DNA of 64,000 nucleotides from Hibiscus mutabilis (taxonomy: Eukaryota > Streptophyta > Magnoliopsida > Malvales > Malvaceae): NCBI GenBank assembly GCA_019671005.1, contig CM033711.1:56035049-56099048 (forward strand). The letters run 5' to 3'. Both the position numbers and the translations under genes were made by a program. Below are positions 20,961 to 31,793 of this stretch, piece by piece. The notes below the pieces were generated by a model that saw only the letters and a list, made by a program, of their open reading frames with translations, was not told the DNA's origin and did no database searches. Position 1 is the first letter of the stretch. Every line of letters begins with the position of its first letter.

Positions 20961-21377
20961 GAGATCTCGATTGGACCTCAATCTTGAATTCTACCTCTCA
21001 AATTGGTGGGAAACCCGAGAGTTCCTCAAGAAAAACATCAGGAAAATTTGGCATAATTAGAATAGATTTCGTACCCGAAGGGGCTTTAGTGAATTCAAAT
21101 ATTGAAGCAAAAGTGGGGTTCAAATTTCTCAAGATTTTGTCTATCAAGATTATGGATTCTTTTCCTAACCCATGCAAATAGAGTTTTTTTTTTTGCTACA
21201 ATCTACCCAAGGCTGGTGTTCGGCTAACCAATCTAAGCCCAAAGTTAGGTCAAATTCATCAAATGGTAGTACTAGCAAGTTTGCAGGGAAAGAAATGCCT
21301 TGAACAAACAAGGGACAATCTTTACACATTTGGTTTACAAGAACCCTATCCCCTAAAAGGTTTGTAGCTATTAAGTT
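20961..21377 (-). pseudogene. Protease-RT linker of D (right of E1 boundary)
   Basis: On the minus strand the region next to E1 carries VNQMCKDCPLF-type sequence and then LDWLAEHQAWVDC. It runs on through KILSIKIMDS-complementary linker sequence to the RT start. It is the C-terminal half of the retropepsin-like domain plus the linker. The first half, with the active-site DLGSTHSF, lies beyond the solo LTR at 24723-24890. Confidence 0.75.
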
Positions 21378-24300
21378 TGTAACAACCTAAACTTGGCCTA
21401 GGAAGGTTACACTATCTAAGCTTTTGACTAATTGAATTATGTGGTAATCAAATTAAACAGGAAAGAACATTAGATAACAAATAACTAAAGGGACCACAAT
21501 GTTATAGCCAACAAGTTAGAGTGCCAAATTAAAAGGACCATAATAGAATCAAATTACAATACAAGGAATGCATGGCAAATTTAGATTGGATAGTGGACTA
21601 TCCACTTGCCACATGGACAAGGTCCATCTAGCCACTTGGTGAGAAGACTTCTTCTTCCACATTTTGTTATACCAAATGTGTTAGGGAAAAAGAGAGAAGA
21701 GAGGAAGTAGTGTGAGAAAGCTTGAAAAGCAAGGGCCTAGCTTTGGGTAGACAAAAAAATTGAGTTAGAATTCACATTGAGGAAGGTAAATGCTTGATTC
21801 CTTAATTCAATTACATGCTTGAATCTTGAATTAGTGATATTCTTGTTGCCTAATTCAAATAGGATGATTGTTATGCATATTAAGATGATGTTAGCTTCTA
21901 ATGGTCCTTGAAATTGTGAGTGTTAGTAGTCAAATTGCTAAAGAGATGTGTATGGTTTGCTGGAAATTGAGAATAGGGATCATGGTTGAAACTAGTTTCG
22001 ATTAGGGACTGTGTAAACATGCTTAATTGTATATGCTGCCCTGTTTTGATCACGTTGATAGGTTAATTGGACTGACCTGGACATGTAAGAACATGAAAAT
22101 AAGTTGAATTATAATGTCAGAATCTTGTTTAGTTGAATCATGAAGCTAGAAGCTTAACCTAGTGTAATCTGCCCAGAATACTCTGTTCTGGCAGTAAGTT
22201 CGAAAAATCACCATAAATTGTATAAATGGAATTTAAGACTGAAATTTTTATGGACAGTGCCTTAACATGTCTAAATTCATTAGGAGAAAACAAAACTGTT
22301 TTCTGGATTGTAGAATGAATTGTAGAGAAGAAACACAAGAGACAGTGCAAAATGTCCAGTGTTGTAAATTGCCCTGTCCTTAAGCTAAAAACGGTATTAA
22401 TTGGCATAGGATTAAAATGCAAGACCTATATGGTTATAAAGACAATTAAGTTAGCTTTCCAAAGGTGTAAACTAATTGAAATTCTGACATACGGAATGAA
22501 AGTTATGCATGTTTAAGTGAGCAGAGTACATGCTGCCTGGTAGCAGCAGTTTAGGTATTGTGGCAGTTTTGTAAACTGTTTTTCATACAGTTTTGGGACA
22601 GTTTAATTGCTGCCCTATTTTGCCTTAATATGGAATGTAGGAAGTTTGGTATCGTGCATTAAGGTGTGTATATGAGTATGTTATATGTTTTGTATATATA
22701 ATGTATTAACCTTGCTGCAATGTTGAATGATTTTGTGATTTCATGTTTTGACCTTGTTCTATCTATGTGATTTACTAGAGCAAGGAGAGGACTTTGGAGA
22801 AGGATCTAAAGTCGAGCATTCAAGGGACAAGCAGAGGGGAATAGTATTTCGAGACTAGCTAGCTTGGGGAGTTTTGTGAGTGTAGTTTATTCTAGAGTTA
22901 GGACTTGGTCCTAACTAAAGCAAGCATTTCTAAATTCTTGAATTGTTAAATTGGACTTAATAGGATCTTGACCTAATAAGGGAAGTATGAAATAAGATAA
23001 TACATGAAACTTGACTACATCCTTGAAGTGTTGTATAAATAGAATGCTAGCATGTATATGTGGCAACATTGATGCTTGTATGTATGACATGGTATTGTGA
23101 CCAATTGCTTAAACTGAATGCTTGATGTGCTAGCTTAGATGATGCAATGAACACTTGAAATGATGAGTTATAGCTCTATTGGCCTAAGGGCTTAATGCAT
23201 GTATACACTTACCATGCAATACTCGAAATGACTTTTGGAAAAGATAATGTTTGACATGAACTTGTACACTTGAATGATACATGATCTTGAACTTGAAAAG
23301 CTTGAAATCCTTGAATAAAAGAATTATAATCAAACAACCTTGGTTGCTAGTTGAATAGGTAGAAGGGCATGCCTTAGAGTCTAGATCTCATTGTGTCAGG
23401 GTGGACTACGGTCAAGGGCTAAAGCCTCTAATGGCGATAGACAGAGGGTACGTATGTGGTCTTTGGCGACAGTAGGAGGGTTGACCAGTACTACGGTACA
23501 TCTTGTGGGGACAATTGGTTGGAGACTCGATTACCTAAACAAGCTATGAACCAAGGATTGTGTTAAAAAGATAATAAATGAGCTAATAAGCATGAATAGC
23601 TTGATTTCTTGTCATGTAAGCATGAATTGCTTGATTTCTTGTCACGTAAGCATGAATTGCTTGATTTCTTGTCATGTAAGCATGAATTGCTTGATTTCTT
23701 GTTATGTAATCATGAATTGCTTGACTACTTGATATGTGACCATGAATAACTTGATTACTTGAAATAGATAAAGTATGGATTATGATTCACTGTCTCTTGT
23801 TTCTTGTGCTATTCGAATGCCTTGAAATCCTTAGCTAGGATCATTCTTGACTAATTGACACTTAATTTGATATAATAATTGGTTAGAACTAGTTACTACC
23901 TCACTAAGTACATTATTGTACTTATCACTCTTGTTTTCATCCTTCCCAACCACAGGATAAAGGATTTGATTGTTGCTTGATCCTGAAGCCTGATTTCTTG
24001 AGCTCAAAGCAAGACACAAGCATAGCTAAAGTATAGTTCATACTTGTTTTGTATTTCTCCTAGTTGGTGGCACCTAGACATATATATATGGCTAGGACTC
24101 GACCATGCATCTTGTTTGTTTTGGAAGGATTGTATATATGCATGAACATGACTACATAATGTTCTGAGTACTTGTATATATATGCTATTGCATGGGCCTT
24201 CCATGTTAAGAACATAGTTTTTAAGACTGTAGTATGTAATGAACACAAATTTCATGTAATTAAAGATTGTTGTTGTGCATATATGTGTAATTAAATGGAT

Positions 24301-24717
24301 TAATCATGTCCTAGCTTAACAATGTTATTCGTATGCTTGCGTGAATCAATGTATACTTGATTGAATGGCATGAATATTACATGTACAAATGAACAAGTCT
24401 AGAAAATTATGTATGAAATGTTACATGTATCAATCTAAGGAACAATAAAATGAAATGGAAGCATGTTTACTCACTTAGGCTATTCGAATGTTAGTGTATG
24501 ATGATGTTAATTAAAATATTGAAGTAGTAACCTATAATGTCTTGTAAACAAATATGAGATTGCTTGCATGTTAGGGTATGAATGCTTGGTTGCTTGCTAG
24601 TTAAGTAACTTACCTAATAGGGAGGAGTTAACCTATTCTTGCCTCGTTCTTGCTTGTAATGTTGCTTGGTAACGCTCCCGAACCGGTTTGCTACTAACCT
24701 GGGGTAGGGGTGTTACA
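21378..24717 (+). repeat. Solo LTR E1 (3,340 bp) with perfect TSD
   Basis: The LTR begins TGTAACAACC and ends GGTAGGGGTGTTACA. AAGTT occurs on both sides (21373-21377 and 24718-24722), a perfect 5-bp target duplication, and D's protease is collinear across it. No internal region is present, so this is a product of LTR-LTR recombination. It carries GGCATGCC (23366-23373), GGACTACGGTC (23403-), the hairpin AAGTACATTATTGTACTT (23906-23923), an acceptor-like CACAGGATAAAGG (23951-) and TCCTAGTTGGTGGCACC (24058-24074). No gene is seen. Confidence 0.95.
23590..23769. repeat. 30-bp tandem repeat in LTR E1
   Basis: About six copies of a 30-bp unit (GCATGAATTGCTTGATTTCT followed by TGTCATGTAA). The first four are nearly identical and the last two degenerate. 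The matching stretch of E2 (about 41540-41690) has only diverged related units, so the array expanded in this copy or its source. Confidence 0.92.
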
Positions 24718-24722
24718 AAGTT

Positions 24723-26110
24723 ACAATCAGAAAGTTCAGGATTCAAATGAAAATTTTCAATCAACTTAGAACATATAAAGGAGTGGGTCGATCCCAAATC
24801 TAACAAAGCATAGACATGATGATTGTAAAGCTCAATAGTACCTACAATTACATTAGGGGAGTCATATTCTTCACGTCTCTAAGCATGATAAACCCGAGCA
24901 GGGGCTCGAGACTCTTGGTGAGTTGAAGTTGGAGGTTGGTTTCGATTTCTTCCAGTATTCCCAGAGTGAGCTTGCTTTGCCCCCTTACCTTTGCATGGAT
25001 GGTTCGAATTGGCCTGAGAAGAGGTTCTGGCAGAAGTTTTGTTCGAGCCTTGAGGACTGTCCTTAATAAGGTGGTCTAACCCACCACACTGGAAACATGC
25101 ATTATTTTGTTTTCTGCAAAGTCCTGTATGATAATTTTGGCAGAACTTGCAAAACAAGGATTTAGTTTCTCTACCAAAGTTCCCCAAACTGTTTATCAAG
25201 ACATTTGGTACTGAGGTCTTAATCACAGTTTGAGGTTTAGACAAATGGTTACTCCTTGGAGGGAAGGACTGGCTTGAAAGTTTTCTCCTTAATGTTTCAG
25301 TTTTTTAGAAGGTCAAGAAGATTTATTGTCATTCCTTTGTCTCTTATCCTTTCTTGAGTAGCTTTCCTTTCTTCTTTCAGAAGTTTTCAACTTTGATTCA
25401 GTGGCAACCACTAGATTCACAAACTCTTGAAAGTCAGTGATCCCAAGTGCCGTAAATAATAGCCTCAGATCATCATTCAACCCGTCTATGAACATATGTC
25501 ATTTGTATTCCTCCTTCTTTATGTACTCTGAGCCATATTTACAATATTTACAAAACTCACTTACATATTGCTCTATAGGCTTGTTCCCTTGCTTGAGATA
25601 CAAGAAACGCCTTCTTCGCTCTGCCAAATACTGTATCTCTTATGGAATTCTTTGAGAAAGAATTTCCAGTTGATAGATTGTGCTAGAGCAGTTAAAATTG
25701 TGGTTTCCCACTAGTTCAGGGCTTCATCAGCTAAGGCACACTCAAGTTTATGCTCATCTGAGCATTGGAGTTGTTTGGTTAATATTTTGGTTGTAGTCTC
25801 TAACCAATACTCAGCTACTTCAGGATTTTCATCATCAGTTCCTGAGAAAGTATAGGCTCGGTGTGAAGCCAGTTTATCAATAGGTGCTTTACTTGGTCCT
25901 GCAATAGGTGCATGAGAGGTATTCTATTTTAGGGAAACTATGAACTAATTAAACATTTCAGTCATGCTCAAGAAGCATTCTTTCTGGATTAGGTTAATTT
26001 GAGGTACTTTGGCTTGAGGTTCAGCAGGTTTTTGAGGATCCTACTGCTCTTGATTCATTCGTACACTTCCTCCTTCATTTGAGGAAGCTGTGGGACTGTC
26101 TTTGTCCCTT
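24723..26110 (-). pseudogene. Gag and start of protease of D
   Basis: From about 26110 downwards the minus strand encodes gag: an Asn/Gln/Pro-rich N-terminus, then APIDKLASHRAYTFSGT and ADEALN followed by a stop and WETTI, with MFIDGLNDDLRLLF in the capsid-like part. The zinc knuckle is CFQCGGLDHLIKDSP, in which the last cysteine has become serine. A Gln/Asn/Ser-rich tail leads to ARVYHA. The protease active site ALLDLGSTHSFI follows near 24810, with DLG in place of the more usual DSG or DTG. Several stops and frameshifts are present. Confidence 0.85.
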
Positions 26111-26265
26111 CCTAGATGTGTTTATGACATTTGAAAATATCAAAAGAATTCAAGGGAGGTTTCAATTAAGCAAGATCACAAGTAAATTGCAAATGACTCC
26201 TAGGTGGTGCAATTTGATTAAAAATGCAATCAATCCAGTTTAGTCCTAAGATCAACTAAACCTTA

Positions 26266-26278
26266 GCTCTAAATACCA
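26266..26278 (-). other. Primer-binding site of D
   Basis: Two bases before the 5' LTR end the minus strand reads TGGTATTTAGAGC. This equals the initiator-Met tRNA site TGGTATCAGAGC apart from one change and one extra base. Confidence 0.75.
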
Positions 26279-26281
26279 ACT

Positions 26282-28956
26282 TATAACATCCCCAACTCGT
26301 TCTAGAAGAGTATCATGGCCAAGGAGATAAGAAGACATCAACAAGCTATCTTGTAAACCAAGATAGAATTCGAACAAAGAATTAAACTAGAAGCATCAAG
26401 CCTAAGCATTCAAAAATCTAAAAGCAATATCATCACTAGTAAGTAGCCTAATTGATAATAAACTATATTCCTTCTTGAATACAAAGTAATAAGGATTGAT
26501 AAATGTATATAACATCTCAAGAGTTTAATTGACAAGTTTTAGCATTACAATATAGATTAGCATAAGAGTAGTTTAGTCTTTACTACTAATTTCATGCTAA
26601 CCTTATAGGATCTTTTCATTAAGCAATTTAGATGACATTACAAACACAATTATTTACATAACCAGATTCATTTTTCACTAGTTGATCAACCAATTTAAAG
26701 TGATTATTCAGCATTTACCAGATTTGTTTACTATCAATCATTCGATCGAGCCACCAAACTTATCTAAGCAAGCATCAATCTTTAAGCAACGAGATCATAA
26801 GTTGGTTTACGCATACATACTTAATATCGCAAAATAGTAATCTCTTTAATTACAACCCAAGACTTCCTAAGACATTCTTAACAAATAAGTGCCACCATTC
26901 TAGGAGTCAAAATAGAGTGACAAAACATACTTTTATCTTGTAGAGATCTTGCTTTCCTCCCAAAAGACTTGATCAAGAGCATCAACTAACCTAAAGATCA
27001 TTAGGGAGAAACAATAAGCATGAGATCAAGAATTTCTTAGACATTAAGAAATTGTACATTTTAATCTAGTCACCTAAAGATCATACAACAATACAAATCA
27101 ATGAAATAGTGCTAACATACTGAAGCTTTGATTACTACAAGAAGTTACAATTACTTTTCACACAAGCATGACTAAATTTCCTATGCTAGGTTAATCTCAA
27201 GAAGATTGTATCTTTCAATAATTATCAATCCATGAGAGTACATTTTCTTTATTCAATCTTATCTATTATCGGGTATATGTCCATATATTAATAGATAATC
27301 AAGATCAAGGGACATATAATACCATTGCACAACAAAGAACTTCAATTAACATCAAATAAAAAGTCTGAAATTGTCTACTTGAGTTATAATTAACAAGCTT
27401 TATTGATATAAAGAATTTTAGTTGTCTTGAGCCTTGATCGATAGTTAATTGACACACGAATCCTTAGAAACTTATCTGTAACAAGGGTACACTCGGTACC
27501 ATAATAGGGACATACTAAGTGCCGAATCAAAGATCATTATACAAGAGTACACAAAGTACTGATAGATCATTCGATCTAATGACAAGGGACCGTAGTCCAA
27601 ACTAGCGAGCTCAATGAACTCTATGGCATGCCAACTATGTCTAACTAATTCGATACAAGGCTGAATTTATACGATTAATCTTTAGGTAATTCAAGATGCA
27701 TCTTTTACCTTATTTCATGCTAGTCTCACATAATTTCCATTCAAAACTAGTTTTCCATCATCCATTAAGAGTAACACAATCAAGGAATCAAACATACAAG
27801 GGAAGTTCTCACCCAAAATCCAAACAATTTTCCAAATTATCAATAGATTCAATTTTAAGATATCTCTTAACTCTACCTAACTGCCTTATAAAATCATTAA
27901 TGCTCTATTCATATACATTACTCATAACAAGGCAGTCCTAATCTTAAATATATCATTTTTCTCATTCCTTCATAGTTCTAATTACAAATCCCTTATAATT
28001 CTGTCAAATTCTAAGAATTCAATCAATGTCATCCATTTAGCAACAAGTAACATATTTTAGTGATCAATGTATTAACAAATTCATTCATATACATTTCTTA
28101 AGCTGGAAAAAGGAGAAGGGCAGTTTCAATACTGCTTGGTTTATAGAAATTCAAGCAGTCCGTAGACTAACATTTCCATGATAGAGTCAACTAATTATAA
28201 GATACACTCAAATTTCTATGTTGTCAATCTTTACTTCGATATATATATAGCCTATAATAACTAAATCAATCATCTAGTGCATCTTAAATTCAGCGATCAT
28301 GTTCAATTCAAAGGTTTGTTTCCAACATTTTAAATCGATTCAATGCTAGAATATGACTACAACAAGAACCGAAATCCAATAATTCATCATGTATAACTAT
28401 ACATCATATCCTTCAATTCTCTTTCATGAATTTGAACTAAATTCTAACAATATCTCATCAAACTAAAGAATTCCTGCATGCAATTATCTATCACTCTAAA
28501 AATCTATCCATTCGATTTAAATTAAACAACCATGAACAAGAACCAAGGTAATTGTTACCTTGTTTGACATTCAAGCAATAATCCCAACTAAATGGCTAAT
28601 TTTGTCAAGACTGTGAGCCTAGAAATCAAGGTTCTCCATATGAAAGCTTTAAGAATTTCCCTATCTTCTTTCTCTATGTTTTCGGGTGATTTTGATCTAA
28701 GGTTGAAGAGGGTTTATGGTCTCACCGTTTATACCAAGAGGACACCACTTAGTGGTCCTTTAATTTTCTAAATTCTTACATGCAAGCTAGTGTGGTTTCA
28801 ATTATACACATTTAGTCTTTAAAAACAACCATCTAGTTTGTCGAGGCATTCAATTGAGTCCTAGCTTTCCAATTTAATTTATTAACTATAAACAATAACA
28901 ATCAATTTATTCTCAAGACAATTAATCCTTCTAGATCGCAATTCTAATATGTTACA
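26282..28956 (-). repeat. 5' LTR of D (2,675 bp)
   Basis: Second copy of the D LTR, with the same ends as the left copy. It is about 263 bp shorter because of a deletion near 27783-27791 between two GAATCAAAC repeats that survive in the other copy. GGACCGTAGTCC lies at 27587-27598 and GGCATGCC at 27625-27632. No gene is seen. Confidence 0.93.
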
Positions 28957-28961
28957 GAACC
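28957..28961. repeat. Target-site duplication of D (right, gaacc)
   Basis: Right partner of GACAC at 16014-16018, with two substitutions. Immediately beyond it C's integrase resumes. Confidence 0.7.
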
Positions 28962-29291
28962 TTGGAGACGAAGTCAATTATAGCTTGCTTCATGCTTGGC
29001 CGCCAATATAGTTCACGGAGGTCTTTATACATCTTCACAGACCCCAGATGAATAGAGAATAAAGTTGAATGAGCATTTTTAAGAATACCATTATGAAGCG
29101 ATTCATCAGTGGTTACACAAACCCGATCGCGAAAGCATAAGAGTCCTTCAGAATTGATTCTGAAGTCCAGATTATCCTGAAGCTTAGAGGCAATGGATTG
29201 GAGTCCGGAGTCTTGATCTTGCAATGTTTTAATTCTTGAAACAATAGTAGACTGAACTTGAAGTTCAGCTACGAGACAATGATGCTTCCTA
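28962..29291 (-). pseudogene. Integrase zinc-binding N-terminus of C
   Basis: The minus strand from 29291 reads KHHCLVAELQVQSTIVSRI, then LQDQDSGLQSIASKL, SEGLLCFRDRVCVTTDES, AHSTLFSIHLGSVKMYKDLR (HH half) and YWRPSMKQAIIDFVSK. Here D interrupts, and CLTCQ continues at 16018. E2 was inserted at its upstream edge, and the missing leader codons (AINTHF, then a TGA) lie at 42883-42913. Confidence 0.88.
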
Positions 29292-30152
29292 TGTAATACC
29301 CCAAATCATGGCCTAGCAACATGTCATAAACTCATTAGAACTTAATTGTACAAACAATTTACAAATGTGAAGAATTAATTAAACCTAGTGACTAAATTAG
29401 ATGGATTGTTAAAGAAGTAGCCTAATCATGAAATATCAAATAGTTACAAATGGTAAATGTAGAATTGCATGCAATAAGGATATGTAATTAAGGATTTATG
29501 AAGCATTTAGACCATAATTTACCAAGTGGAGGCAAATAGTCAAGCCATGTGATAACAACATGGCCAAGTGGTCATCTTTCTATCATCTTCTCCACCTTGG
29601 CCGAAAATTCCTCTCATCCATATAAGAAAAGAAAACCACCACTGTAGATGAAGAAAGCTTGCATGTGATCACAATTGCATGAAAATTGAATAGTTAGGAA
29701 GATTGCAAGTGGATTCTAAATCCTTCCCCCTAGCAACTTGTTTGAATGAGTGATTGATGATGTTCTTGTTGTATAAATTGAATTGGATGATTGTTATGTA
29801 TTTTAGGATCATGCTAGCTTTTAATTGAACTTGAAATTGTGATTGCTAGTAGCTAAATTGCAAAAGGAAATGTATATGGTTGCTGGAAATTTAAGAAATG
29901 TGTATATGATTGGAAACAATGTTGAATTGGGACTGTTTTGGTAGTGAAAATGTTTAAGCATGTTAATTGAATATAGAATCCTGTTTTGATCATGTTGGTA
30001 GATTAATTGAGAATTGAAGGGAGTAGATATGTTGCTGGAAAATGAATGCACCTAATTCGGTTAGTTAAAACTAGATAATGGACTACTCAATTGGTAAATT
30101 GGATGTGTAATGTTGATCAAATAGATCAAATTGGGTTCAACATGATAATGCC

Positions 30153-31666
30153 TGATAAGTGTTCAAAAGTACTATTTTTCTTACCCTTTTTACTCATATT
30201 ATTGTTAGACTTAGGCTCATATTAGTTGCATAGTTAGCCATTCATGCATTAATCCATGTTTCCTTCAATCGTTGAGCTTGATTACATAACTTGGTGAATT
30301 TTTGTGGAAATAGATGCTGCTTTGGTGTGTTTTTGTGTGTGTATGTGCAGGATCACTTGCCAAAGCAATGCCGAGCTAGTTGCCAGGGCAATGCATGAAG
30401 GATATGCCGAGCTAGTTGCCATGGCATTTGTCGACAAAGACCAAAAGCAATATGGATGTCGAAATTCATGACTTTACAAGCCCAAGATGACATGGAGCAA
30501 GGCCCAAGCCCAAAGGAATTTGATTGCCATGCAGAGATTAAAGAAGAATTAAATTCCAAGAAGATAGGAGAAATTCTAATAGGAATAAAATTATAATAAA
30601 GAATTATATTCTTCAAAGATAATTTAATTCCAACTCAAACTCCTCCTCAAAGAAGGACTTTGGCCTAGCCCTATAAATAGCAAGGAAATTCGACAAATCA
30701 AGAGGGAGAGCAAGAGTTAATTTCGACAACAACTCCAAGAGAGGAAGCAAGGGAAATTTTCGGCAAGCATCTAGGGCAAGGAATTTTCGACAAGCTTCAT
30801 CTTTTCTTCCTTGTTCGATTGGGTTCATGCTAGGGATTGTTTATCTTGTGTTTCTTTGGAACCTAGCCATGAACTAAATTTACTTGGCTATGGTTATTGT
30901 GTTTTGTGGTTGTGAGAAACTATTGGTTTTTGTTTAGGTAATAAGAGTTTGCACTTTTCTATTTCAAGGTTTATTCATTCTTGATTCTTATTATTGTTTG
31001 CAGTGAATTGGGAGAGGATCTCGTGATTTCATCCATTTATCTAATATCGGGAGAGTTAGATTCAAGAAATGAATGAATATGATCTTTATGCAATCCAATG
31101 ATGGTGAAGATTAATCCGGCTTAGGAATAAGTTAAGGATTTCAACGGCTAAGAGGAGCGCAAGATTGGTTGTTGTTCACCCTTGATTCACGCAGGATGCA
31201 TTATCAAGGCATGCACAAGTAGCTAGAGTTTCGACTTAGGGATAAGAAGAAACCATTGAAGAACGCTCCGCGAACCTTGAAGTTGCTGCCCGATCGCCCA
31301 AGTAGTTGCCCAACTAGTCGCCCAAGCAACCATCAATTAGTTGCCAAGGCAACCCGTTGTGCAAGTCGCCACGGCAACTGAGTTGCCCATGCACTCTTTA
31401 CCAAGACAATCCAATCGGCTATCACACCTCAACTCACGATAACCTAGCCTATCTCTCTCATTCGAATTCATCTTTTCTTTTACTTAATTGCTTTCTAGAT
31501 TAGTTATTAGTTAAAACTTCTATAATCCTTCACTTGTGTTTTTACTTTTACAAAGCAAGAGACTAGATTCTTGAAGTGGCACCAATCCTGTGGAGACGAT
31601 ATCTTTTATACTATAACTTGCGGCGTGTATACTTGCACAATTGCGTAGCACTTATTACGCGCAACA
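30153..31666 (+). repeat. 5' LTR of F (1,514 bp)
   Basis: It begins TGATAAGTGTTC and ends TTATTACGCGCAACA. By eye I count roughly eight substitutions and about ten 1-3-base indels against the 3' copy. It includes several imperfect GTTGCCNNGGCAAC palindromes near 30385, 30418, 31340 and 31365. Confidence 0.95.
30672..30679 (+). promoter_or_regulatory. TATA box in F 5' LTR
   Basis: TATAAATA, preceded by GCCTAGCCC, lies about 520 bp into the LTR. It is conserved in the 3' LTR and matches the relative place of the BJ TATA box. Confidence 0.7.
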
Positions 31667-31676
31667 ACAAGTTTTT

Positions 31677-31694
31677 TGGCGCCGTTGTTGCGGG
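31677..31694 (+). other. Primer-binding site of F
   Basis: TGGCGCCGTTGTTGCGGG starts ten bases after the LTR end. It fits the Athila-type TGGCGCCGTTGCCGGGG site apart from two or three changes. Confidence 0.8.
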
Positions 31695-31793
31695 ATTGGC
31701 AATAGCGACTTTGTTTTTATTTTCTTGCACATTCTTTTTATTTTTCTTGTTTAAAATTCAAAGGGCTAACAAACTTTGGTTTTGCATTGGTAT

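Larger units (their letters stand above)
16019..28956 (-). mobile_element. Chromovirus D inserted in integrase of C
   Basis: Minus-strand element with two LTRs (16019-18956 and 26282-28956), primer site, gag, protease, RT and integrase with chromodomain. RNase H is missing. Its insertion splits the zinc-finger motif of C's integrase between FVSK and CLTCQ. It was later hit by solo LTR E1. Without E1 it is about 9.6 kb. Stops and frameshifts are spread over all domains. Confidence 0.92.

Noticed and set aside
23590..23769. Possible CRISPR-like array
   Set aside because: The units are directly adjacent with no spacers and lie inside a plant LTR: a minisatellite.
16019..28956. D's LTR as a different repeat because it ends in TA instead of CA
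   Set aside because: Both copies have the same end, they flank gag-pol with a primer site and polypurine tract, and the target codons of C are restored on removal.
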